Part shown: positions 1-7,336 of the stretch, piece by piece
Position numbering within the stretch: the first letter of the stretch is position 1
How the letters are laid out: each line of letters opens with the position of its first letter
Source of the DNA: Bacteroidota bacterium
GTDB lineage: Bacteria > Bacteroidota > Bacteroidia > Chitinophagales > Chitinophagaceae
Direction of reading: 5' to 3'
Assembly (NCBI GenBank): GCA_016711825.1
Contig: JADJSG010000006.1
Location: 372,001-436,000 of the forward strand
DNA length: 64,000 bases
Made by a program: the position numbers and the translations under genes
Notes under the pieces: generated by a model
What the model was told of the DNA's origin: nothing
Seen by the model: only the letters and a program-made list of their open reading frames with translations
Database searches by the model: none

Positions 1-33
1 TCATTTCGAATCATCCATTCAGATTGAAAGCAT

Positions 34-720
34 TTAATACATCATTTTTAGGAATGTGCGCAAGTCATTAATGCCTTCAGTGGCTGGCTTTTCAATATAT
101 GTAACATGCAATCGATTGATAGCGGGCACTTTGGTATCAATGACGATGACGGGCATGTCAGGAGGCAAATAATGTAGAATAGATGCCGCAGGATACACTG
201 ACAAACTTGTACCAATGACTACAAACACATCCGCTGATTTTGCTTCAAGTATCGCATTTTCCATCATGGGCACTTCTTCTTCAAACCATACGATGTGGGG
301 CCTTAATTGATGACCATCACTGGCACAATCACCCCATTGAATATCATGCTCAATGGGATAGATTAAAGCTTCATTGTATTCGCTTCTCATTTTAAATATC
401 TCGCCATGAAGATGCATTACCTTGGTGGACCCACCCCTTTCATGCAGGTCGTCAATATTTTGGGTAATGACTGTCACTGCATAATCTTGTTCAAGAGATG
501 CTATGGCTAAATGGGCATTGTTTGGCTTGGCTTGTAAAATATTTCTTCTTCTTTCGTTGTAAAATTTCAACACCAATTGGGGATTTTTTTTCCATGCTCG
601 GGGTGTAGCCACCTCTTGCACATTATAATTTTCCCACAAACCATTGCTATCCCTAAAGGTTTGTATGCCACTTTCTGCACTCATACCAGCACCTGTAAAC
701 ACGACCACTTTTTTAAGCAT
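34..720 (-). CDS. Sir2-family NAD-dependent protein deacylase (sirtuin)
   Basis: The 228-residue protein is a complete bacterial sirtuin, removing acyl groups from lysine with NAD as co-substrate in the cytoplasm. The N-terminus carries the NAD-binding motif GAGMSAESGI (about residues 10-19) followed by TFRD. TQNIDDLH with its following HLHG supplies the catalytic histidine region, and GTSLSVYPA is the late NAD-contacting loop. The motif FYNERRR has the Tyr and Arg spaced as in class III sirtuins (CobB, SIRT5), which are known to favour succinyl or malonyl lysine; this substrate preference is inference. No zinc-binding cysteine pairs are visible, as in the short CobB-like forms without the zinc module. 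A TATCTTTG -7 element lies just upstream (737-744). Family confident, substrate uncertain. Confidence 0.93.
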   Translation of the reverse strand: MLKKVVVFTGAGMSAESGIQTFRDSNGLWENYNVQEVATPRAWKKNPQLVLKFYNERRRNILQAKPNNAHLAIASLEQDYAVTVITQNIDDLHERGGSTKVMHLHGEIFKMRSEYNEALIYPIEHDIQWGDCASDGHQLRPHIVWFEEEVPMMENAILEAKSADVFVVIGTSLSVYPAASILHYLPPDMPVIVIDTKVPAINRLHVTYIEKPATEGINDLRTFLKMMY

Positions 721-736
721 ATGCTAAAATCAATGT

Positions 737-744
737 CAAAGATA
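737..744 (-). promoter_or_regulatory. Bacteroidota -7 element for the sirtuin gene
   Basis: On the minus strand this reads TATCTTTG, a perfect match to the TAnnTTTG -7 element of Bacteroidota promoters. It lies about 17 bases upstream of the ATG at 720. I see no convincing -33 TTTG at the expected distance, so it is a moderate call. Confidence 0.4.
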
Positions 745-994
745 GCAATACCAAATAGTTTTTTTTCAGCATATGAAAAATAGTTTTTTTAAAAACCTCT
801 TCTCATTTTGCCACTTATAAATTCTATTTTCAAACGATTTGAATAAATACATTGACGAATTTATGTATTCAAACAACTTTCAAAGGATTATTTTTTACGT
901 TAAAATATTTATGCTTCTTTCATACTTTTCTATGAATGAAAGCCTTCAAATAAAATCTTTTTCCATTTTAAGAAATTATTCACTTTCTAAATGG

Positions 995-1002
995 TAATTT
1001 TG
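995..1002 (+). promoter_or_regulatory. Bacteroidota -7 element before the L,D-transpeptidase gene
   Basis: TAATTTTG matches the TAnnTTTG -7 consensus exactly. Transcription would start near 1007-1010, which leaves almost no leader before the ATG at 1013 and therefore favours the downstream ATGs at 1025 or 1055. No clear -33 element is seen. Confidence 0.35.
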
Positions 1003-1012
1003 TAGAGCTACT

Positions 1013-1837
1013 ATGATTTTCAACATGAACAACCCCTTTATTTTTTATAAAATGCCTACACAACTTCGACTTTTATTTATCTATTTCTTCTTATTGATCA
1101 GTGCATTGCCAGGTATTGCGCAACCTTCCTTAGAAAATAAATATCCTGATTATGCTTTTCAAAATTATCAAATGTCTTTTGACAGAGTGAAAGCGGCCTT
1201 TTCAAAATCAGAATTTAATGTCAGAAAAATGTTTGAAGACAAAAAAATTAAATACCCCTGTAAAAATATTTTATTTCGTGCCATCAAAGCTTCTAATGAA
1301 TTTGAACTTTGGGGACGTAATCAAATGGATGACACTTTTGTATTGATTAAACACTATAAAATATGTGCCTTATCGGGTATCTTAGGACCTAAGCGCTGGG
1401 AGGGTGACAAACAAGTACCGGAAGGGTTTTATTTCATTTCAGATTTTAAACCAAACAGTGCCTATCATCTTTCTATGTTGCTCAATTACCCTAACTATTC
1501 CGACATGATGAAAGGAAATAAAGAACATCCAGGGGGCGACATTTATATTCATGGTGCTTGCATGACTGTTGGCTGTGTACCAATGACTGATGAGTGGATT
1601 GAAGAATTGTATGTGATCAGCATGATTGCTCGTACCAATGGTCAGCTCAATATCCCTGTGCATGTGTATCCGCTGAGGTATACCCAAAAAGGACTTGATT
1701 ATATAGGTAAGGAATATAAAGACGAATCGGAAAAACAAGAATTTTGGGTCAATTTAAAACGAGCTTATGATTATTTTGAAGCAACCCACAAAACCTTACC
1801 GGTTATGTATGATGAAAAAGGCAATTATGCATTTTAG
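1013..1837 (+). CDS. L,D-transpeptidase (YkuD/YafK-like), exported
   Basis: A 274-residue protein with an N-terminal hydrophobic segment (about residues 19-34) ending in a signal-peptidase-like site near GIAQ, so it is exported to the periplasm. The catalytic signature of the YkuD fold is clear: YIHGACMTVGC, giving the His and the Cys nucleophile of L,D-transpeptidases, which cross-link peptidoglycan at meso-diaminopimelate or attach proteins to it. The long spacing and the VPMTDEWIEELY tail resemble the YafK/ErfK-type subfamily. The start is uncertain: ATG codons at 1013, 1025 and 1055 are in frame, and the last gives the most typical signal peptide, starting MPTQLRLLF. It stands alone, convergent with bshB1. 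Confidence 0.85.
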   Translation: MIFNMNNPFIFYKMPTQLRLLFIYFFLLISALPGIAQPSLENKYPDYAFQNYQMSFDRVKAAFSKSEFNVRKMFEDKKIKYPCKNILFRAIKASNEFELWGRNQMDDTFVLIKHYKICALSGILGPKRWEGDKQVPEGFYFISDFKPNSAYHLSMLLNYPNYSDMMKGNKEHPGGDIYIHGACMTVGCVPMTDEWIEELYVISMIARTNGQLNIPVHVYPLRYTQKGLDYIGKEYKDESEKQEFWVNLKRAYDYFEATHKTLPVMYDEKGNYAF

Positions 1838-1839
1838 CA

Positions 1840-2574
1840 TTAAGCAAATTCAGGTAATATAAAGCTTTCGAATGTTTTAAATCCAATATGGCTATGTACT
1901 GAAAGAAAACCTTCACCATAAGCCACCCCAATCTTTTTTCCCATCAGGTTATTTCTATACATTACTCTATTGGTATAAGTTTCGCTTGAAATATAGGTTG
2001 CAGGCCCGTTGCTTTCGTCATCTAAAAACTGTGATTTAAATGCCAAAATGCAATCCATTTTTTGATCTATCACATCTGAGATATCAATTATAAAGTCTGG
2101 TTCTAAGTATTGATCTTGTATATAATTAAAGATTTTTTTGGGTCTCCAGGCTTGTTGAACTTGCCCATCGAGCATGGTTTCAATTTTTACCAACCCTGCA
2201 TAATAGCAAGCATCTTTTGCCAGTGAAGCTGCCTTACCATGATCTGGGTGTCTATCATTGGGTGCATTGGCCAATACTATATCAGGTTGATATTTTCGTA
2301 TCATTTGTATCAATGCCAATTGATGCTTTTCATCATTTTGAAAAAATCCATCCCTAAAATGGAGATTTTCTCTGATGTCGAGTTGCATGATTTCGGTAGC
2401 TGCATCGCTTTCTTGTTTTCGCAAAGCGATACTGCCTCTGCTACCCAGTTCACCTTGTGTGAGGTCAATAATACCTGTTTTGTATCCTTTTTGTTTATGC
2501 TGTAATAAGGTACCACTACATGATAATTCTGCATCATCTGGATGAGCTGCAATAGCGAGTATGTCTAATTTCAT
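1840..2574 (-). CDS. bshB1: Bacillithiol biosynthesis deacetylase BshB1
   Basis: A 244-residue PIG-L/LmbE-family zinc deacetylase that removes the acetyl group from N-acetylglucosaminyl-malate, the second step of bacillithiol synthesis. The metal-binding motif AAHPDDAEL (residues 9-17) and the second ligand region NDRHPDHGKA are intact. The sequence TQGELGSRGS near residue 40 is typical of the BshB1 subgroup, and the length is normal. The gene is monocistronic, with a promoter just upstream (2579-2609). Bacillithiol is the usual low-molecular-weight thiol in many Bacteroidota, so the call fits the organism. BshA and BshC are not in the window. Confidence 0.93.
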   Translation of the reverse strand: MKLDILAIAAHPDDAELSCSGTLLQHKQKGYKTGIIDLTQGELGSRGSIALRKQESDAATEIMQLDIRENLHFRDGFFQNDEKHQLALIQMIRKYQPDIVLANAPNDRHPDHGKAASLAKDACYYAGLVKIETMLDGQVQQAWRPKKIFNYIQDQYLEPDFIIDISDVIDQKMDCILAFKSQFLDDESNGPATYISSETYTNRVMYRNNLMGKKIGVAYGEGFLSVHSHIGFKTFESFILPEFA

Positions 2575-2578
2575 AATT

Positions 2579-2609
2579 CAAAAATAGTCTTCTTATATTG
2601 AATACACAA
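2579..2609 (-). promoter_or_regulatory. Promoter of bshB1
   Basis: Minus strand: TTG, a 20-base spacer, then TATTTTTG, matching the Bacteroidota -33/-7 pattern. The -7 element ends only 5 bases before the ATG at 2574, so the transcript would be nearly leaderless. Confidence 0.5.
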
Positions 2610-3130
2610 GCTATAAAGTTTCATGTTGTGGATAATTGCAGAATTTGCCTTTAAAATGCATATCTACAATTGGGTAGTAATCACTCCTTCAAAATTTTGT
2701 TGTAGTAATCTTTAACGTGCCAAAACTGTGCAGACACAAGCATTTAATTCATTTTTCACTTCGTATCCGTATTCCGAATAAGGGATATATGTACTGATTA
2801 AAAAAGATATAATGTCTGCATATATAAAATATCAATGTATAACATATTCTTTACAGTGAAGTTGGTGATGATAGTAGTATCTACCTAAATATCCTCTCAA
2901 AAGCTCTTATTTACTGCGTATATATTCTCCATACAAATTCTACTGCAAAATATCAGAAATAAAACTATCCTAAATGTAAATAAAATCATTTATCAATAAT
3001 CGATTTGTGTATTACAAAGCAGATGCTTTCTTATTGAACAGACCAAACTAATTTTATCAGGAGCAGTTATTTTATCCTATTTACATCATTTTCTGTGCAT
3101 CAGGCATGCATTAATTGAATAAAGCAAAAA
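2610..3130. other. Intergenic stretch without a recognised gene
   Basis: About 520 bases between the bshB1 promoter and the end of the sulP gene. It is AT-rich with stops in all frames. I see no tRNA, no strong hairpin with a T-tract and no clear gene remnant. Confidence 0.5.
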
Positions 3131-4522
3131 TCAGGATTGGGTTTTCAATGATTTCCGTTTAAAAAATAGTTTAACCACAAAATATATAATTAATGCAGAT
3201 AATACTCCGGTTAAAAAATCTGTAAGAGGAACCATAACTGCTGTATAAACCATCATTGAAAATTCAAATTTTCCTAAATGTTTTACTTCTTTTATTTCAG
3301 ATGGTTTTATCATATTTGTAGCAACCCATACCAATATTCCACCGATGCAAGCCATAGGAATAAGTTCTAAATATTGTGCTAAAAAATACGCGAGAGATAA
3401 TTTGAGTATTGCTTTAAAATATCCGGCCAAGGGGGTTCTAGCTCCAGCTTTAATGCTCGTAGCGGTTCTGGCCAATGCACCGGTACATGGGAATCCTTGA
3501 ATAAGGGGTGTTATTATTTGCACCATTCCTTGTCCAAAAAATTCCTTATCGGGATTAAAAGGTGTTTTTTTATTTTCGGCTAGTTTATCAGCCATTGAAG
3601 AGCACAAAATACTTTCAACGCCAGATACAAATACAATAGCACCTACAAAATAAAACATATCAAGCATTACACTTGATGATACGTTTGGCAAAGCAGGCGG
3701 TGTAAAAACAAAAAAATTATTTGGAATTGACCCATATAGATCTTTCACTAATATGAGCCCCTTATCGGCAAGTAAGGTAGATGAAAGCAAAGTAGCCGTT
3801 CCCATTGCAATAACAGGACCTGGTATAAAAATAGAAATTCGGAGTAGTCCTTTTGTGATAACAAACGTTATTACACCAATGAATACAGACCATATATTTA
3901 TTTTATCAATATTTTGAAATGCCATATAAATATTGTGAATAATACCACCATTTATATCTTCATCCTGACCAATAAAATCTTTAAATGATTCAATGCCTAA
4001 AATATCTTCAAGATTCGTTAAAGCAATCGCGATTGCAATACCCACCGTAAATCCTACGATGATAGAATTGGGTACTAATTTTGCATATTTACCAAATCCA
4101 TAGATACCCATTATAATTAATATAATACCTGCGATAATAGAAACTAAAATTAAAAACCCATGTGCTTGTTCAAAGGTACCACCTATAGCAGGATCACTGT
4201 ATTTTGAAATAAGCGCTGCTATGACTGGTATAAATGCTGCAGTAGGACCATACACTTGATATTTAGACCCTCCGAAAGTTCTACCAATGACACATGCTAA
4301 TGCGCCTGCAATAATACCATGTTCAGGTCGCATACCCATAGCAATTGCAAAACCCATCGCCATTGGTATAGCAGTCATTGCCACGATTAACCCCGCACTA
4401 AAATCCTTATAAACTACTTTAGCCCAAGTATCTTTGGTAAGGTCTTCCCACCTTGAATCAAAAAAAGTAAAAAATAGTTTTAATCTTTCGATTGGTGTTG
4501 TTGGAAACATTTTTTTATTCAT
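3131..4522 (-). CDS. SulP-family inorganic anion transporter without STAS domain
   Basis: A 463-residue polytopic membrane protein of the SLC26/SulP family. After a short cytoplasmic start the motif AGLIVAMTAIPMAMGFAIA is the conserved first helix region, followed by VYGPTAAFIPVIA and many further hydrophobic helices, and GFPCTGALARTAT is the typical conserved loop. Family members move sulfate, bicarbonate or other anions; the substrate here is unknown. Most SulP proteins end in a cytoplasmic STAS domain, but this one stops shortly after the last helix (KLFFKRKSLKTQS), so it is the short form. It lies 9 bases after a UspA-like gene and is probably co-transcribed from the promoter at 5031-5060. 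Confidence 0.88.
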   Translation of the reverse strand: MNKKMFPTTPIERLKLFFTFFDSRWEDLTKDTWAKVVYKDFSAGLIVAMTAIPMAMGFAIAMGMRPEHGIIAGALACVIGRTFGGSKYQVYGPTAAFIPVIAALISKYSDPAIGGTFEQAHGFLILVSIIAGIILIIMGIYGFGKYAKLVPNSIIVGFTVGIAIAIALTNLEDILGIESFKDFIGQDEDINGGIIHNIYMAFQNIDKINIWSVFIGVITFVITKGLLRISIFIPGPVIAMGTATLLSSTLLADKGLILVKDLYGSIPNNFFVFTPPALPNVSSSVMLDMFYFVGAIVFVSGVESILCSSMADKLAENKKTPFNPDKEFFGQGMVQIITPLIQGFPCTGALARTATSIKAGARTPLAGYFKAILKLSLAYFLAQYLELIPMACIGGILVWVATNMIKPSEIKEVKHLGKFEFSMMVYTAVMVPLTDFLTGVLSALIIYFVVKLFFKRKSLKTQS

Positions 4523-4531
4523 GTAAAATCT

Positions 4532-5014
4532 TTATTTAAATAATTGGATTAGTTCATCTTCATGAGAAGTTGTGTTATTAGTATGCCAACTCACTTCTTT
4601 GTATTTGAAGGTTGATTTTTTCAACATTGGTATTGGATCAAAGCTATTTTTATTGGTTCGTAAACGATAATTGAGAGGTATATAAATCATTTCAATATGA
4701 TGCGTTTCTAAAAAATGTTTTAGTGCATTTATATGAAAACCATGAAATGTTTCAATTTTAAGTATTTGAAGGGTGGATTCATAGGTATTATTGATGATAT
4801 TAATAGCATCTTTGAATGGCTGATTTATCAGTTTTTGAATGATTTTGTATTGTGAATAAAAAAGCAATTCAGTGATAGAGTCTGATAAATGAGTGGCATA
4901 CATTAACACGACTGTTAATTGCTCATTTTTATTTTCTTCTAAAGCAAATTTGAGTGTGTTGAGCGACTCAATGGTAAAATCAATTGGGATTAAAATATTT
5001 TTATTGTGCTTCAT
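4532..5014 (-). CDS. Universal stress protein (UspA-like)
   Basis: A 160-residue cytoplasmic protein beginning KNILIPIDFTIESLNTLKFA, the usual first strand and helix of UspA-fold proteins. The second half (HGFHINALKHFLETHHIEMIYIPL) fits the alpha/beta repeat, but the glycine-rich ATP-binding loop G-x2-G-x9-G is not visible, so nucleotide binding is doubtful. It is the first gene of a two-gene operon with the STAS-less SulP transporter, 9 bases apart, which suggests a regulatory partner for the transporter. That role is inference. Confidence 0.65.
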   Translation of the reverse strand: MKHNKNILIPIDFTIESLNTLKFALEENKNEQLTVVLMYATHLSDSITELLFYSQYKIIQKLINQPFKDAINIINNTYESTLQILKIETFHGFHINALKHFLETHHIEMIYIPLNYRLRTNKNSFDPIPMLKKSTFKYKEVSWHTNNTTSHEDELIQLFK

Positions 5015-5030
5015 TCGAATAATTAATGCA

Positions 5031-5060
5031 CAAAACTATCTGTCAAGTATAAGAGCCAAA
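5031..5060 (-). promoter_or_regulatory. Promoter of the usp-sulP operon
   Basis: Minus strand: TTTG, an 18-base spacer, then TAGTTTTG. Both elements match the Bacteroidota consensus perfectly. The ATG at 5014 follows 16 bases after the -7 element. Confidence 0.6.
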
Positions 5061-5092
5061 TAAGAACAAGATTAGAATTTGATTAGAGAATA

Positions 5093-6463
5093 TCAAATTG
5101 AATAAATAGGTAATTTGATTTGTACAGTAACACCAAAATGCTGTATCGAACTGATATTAAGTTGACCTTTATGAATTCTTACAATATTTCTTGTAAGTGG
5201 TAAACCAATACCGTATCCATCATAAGCTTCAGTATTTGTAGCTCTAAAAAAAGGGTCATAGATATATTGAATTTCTGATTCAGGGATACCAATTCCCTGA
5301 TCTTTAAATACCAAAATCACTTCATTGTTTGTAGAAGCTAAGCTAACTTGTACGGGCTTATTACTTGAATATTTACATGCATTGGTAAGTATATTTGTAC
5401 AAGCAAGCAAAAGCAATTCTTTATTGCCATAAACTTTCAATTTTAAAGGATTTTCTGGAAGCAAGTTGAAATCAATTTGAATATTATTTTTGGGAATCAG
5501 TTGGTTCATGATTTCTTTCGACTGAATAATTAATTCATCTGTTCGAATAATATCAAAAGTTAGCTTATTTTCTTTATACCCTGTTTGTGCTAAAAATAAC
5601 AATGATTGACTTATTTTGTTGATGCGCTCTGCTTGATTTAATATACGTTGTAACGTTTCCTTATATTCATTGAGGCTTCTTTCTTTCATGAGCGCAACAT
5701 CGGCTTCTCCTATAATGGTAGTAAGAGGTGTACTAAATTCATGTGAAGCATTGCTGATAAAGTTTTTGTTAGTCTCAAAAGCAATTTCAATTCTATTAAG
5801 CAAGCTGTTAAAGGTTGTAGCCAATTTATTGATTTCTCCATTGTCTTTTACTTCGTCTAAACGAAGATGAATATTATCTGAACTTATACTGTTTACTTTT
5901 GAAATGATGTGGTTAATAGGCTCAAATATCCTTTTTGAAAAAAAGTAGCTGAGATAAATGATGATAAAAATAGAAATCAAACCACTGCCAATTAATACAT
6001 TTCTAAGTAGTAGTAAATGATGACTTGCATAGTAATTTTTGGCTGAAATCAATATCAAATACGTTGCATTGGTTTTGTCAAACCGAGCTCCATAGTAAAA
6101 CACATCTTCGGTTTGATATTTAGCAGTATTTTTAGAATAAACTGATTTAATAAATCCGAGTGGCAATGCTTTTTCTATAGCAATATTATTTAATTCTTCG
6201 GCATTGACTATAGGAATAATATATTCTCTTTCTTCACTTAATTTTTCTAGTTGTTCGTGTCTTAATTTTTTTAAAACCTGGGCATTTGTTTCATTTTGAT
6301 CAAAATAATATTTTTCGGCTACCCTTACTCTTGTTTCCAGTCGTTTATAAAAGTCTGTATAAGAATATTGGTATTGAAAATAGTAAACACTCCCCCCAAA
6401 AAAAAGAAGCATCAATGATATTGTACCAATTAAAAATAGGGTGATTTTTCTAATACTACTCAT
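5093..6463 (-). CDS. Sensor histidine kinase, membrane bound
   Basis: A 456-residue two-component sensor. It has two transmembrane segments (about residues 8-28 and 150-172) flanking a periplasmic sensor region, then a HAMP-like linker containing RIFEPINHII. The HisKA box NASHEFSTPLTTIIGEA holds the phospho-accepting His. The ATPase domain shows the N-box (NILTNACKYSS), G1 box (FKDQGIGIP) and G2-like GYGIGLPL. It overlaps the response regulator gene by 4 bases (ATGA), so the two are translated together. The layout resembles CusS/ArlS-type sensors. The signal is unknown; no metal-binding cluster is obvious in the sensor part. Confidence 0.93.
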   Translation of the reverse strand: MSSIRKITLFLIGTISLMLLFFGGSVYYFQYQYSYTDFYKRLETRVRVAEKYYFDQNETNAQVLKKLRHEQLEKLSEEREYIIPIVNAEELNNIAIEKALPLGFIKSVYSKNTAKYQTEDVFYYGARFDKTNATYLILISAKNYYASHHLLLLRNVLIGSGLISIFIIIYLSYFFSKRIFEPINHIISKVNSISSDNIHLRLDEVKDNGEINKLATTFNSLLNRIEIAFETNKNFISNASHEFSTPLTTIIGEADVALMKERSLNEYKETLQRILNQAERINKISQSLLFLAQTGYKENKLTFDIIRTDELIIQSKEIMNQLIPKNNIQIDFNLLPENPLKLKVYGNKELLLLACTNILTNACKYSSNKPVQVSLASTNNEVILVFKDQGIGIPESEIQYIYDPFFRATNTEAYDGYGIGLPLTRNIVRIHKGQLNISSIQHFGVTVQIKLPIYSI

Positions 6464-7155
6464 GCTCCTTTTAGTATATAACCCATACCTATTACAGTAT
6501 GGATCAGTTTTGTTTCATAATTTGCATCAATTTTTTTTCGTAAATAGTTTATGTATACATCAACCACATTTGTACCCAAATTAAAATTTATATCCCATGC
6601 ATTTTCTAATAATTCTAATCTTGACAATACTTTACCTTTATTTTTAAGTAAGGTAATCAGTAAACGATATTCTGTTGAGGTTAATGAAATCTCTTTTAAA
6701 TTTCTAGTTACTTTTTTAGCATCATCATCAACTACTAAATCAGCAATCGTATACTTATTCCTATTATCCTTTTCGGTTCCTTTGTCCACATTTACCCGTC
6801 TTAGAATAGCTGATATTCTTGCTATCAGTTCATTAAATTTAAAAGGCTTTACCAAATAATCATCAGCACCAGAATTGAGACCTAAAGCTATATTGTCAGA
6901 AGTATTTAAAGCGGTTAAAAAAAGAATGGGTGTTGTAATTCCTCTTGATCGTATTTCTTTACAAACTTCTATCCCATTTTTTTCAGGTATCATAATGTCT
7001 AATAATATAATATCATATTGATTATCCTGTGCCATTTTCAATCCATCTACTCCATTAAAGGCAACTGACACATGAAAGGATTCTTCCCCTAAACCTTTTT
7101 TAATAAAATTTACTACATCTGATTCGTCTTCTACTAGTAATATTGAGGTCATCAT
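6460..7155 (-). CDS. OmpR-family response regulator
   Basis: A 231-residue response regulator. The receiver domain (residues 1-120) has the acidic pair VEDE, the phospho-acceptor Asp in LLDIMIP (about residue 53) and the conserved Lys in DDYLVKPF. The C-terminal winged helix (about 130-231) has the usual LTSTEYRLLITLL, WDINFNLGTNVVDVYI and TVIGMGYIL motifs. It is the first gene of the pair with the histidine kinase. A TAAATTTG -7 element lies at 7236-7243, about 80 bases upstream. Targets are unknown; the adjacent usp-sulP operon is a plausible but unproven one. Confidence 0.93.
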   Translation of the reverse strand: MMTSILLVEDESDVVNFIKKGLGEESFHVSVAFNGVDGLKMAQDNQYDIILLDIMIPEKNGIEVCKEIRSRGITTPILFLTALNTSDNIALGLNSGADDYLVKPFKFNELIARISAILRRVNVDKGTEKDNRNKYTIADLVVDDDAKKVTRNLKEISLTSTEYRLLITLLKNKGKVLSRLELLENAWDINFNLGTNVVDVYINYLRKKIDANYETKLIHTVIGMGYILKGA

Positions 7156-7336
7156 ATTAAAACTGATTTTTTAAAAAACTATTTTTTAAATATTGGAAAC
7201 ATAGCAAATAAAACATTTTTATTACAGATGTCATTCAAATTTATGAAAAGTGCACTTTAAAAACCCCTTTTAAGGAATATATATTTATTTATTCGTTTGA
7301 TGCATTTTGTATTAAATTCACATTTACATACCCTTA

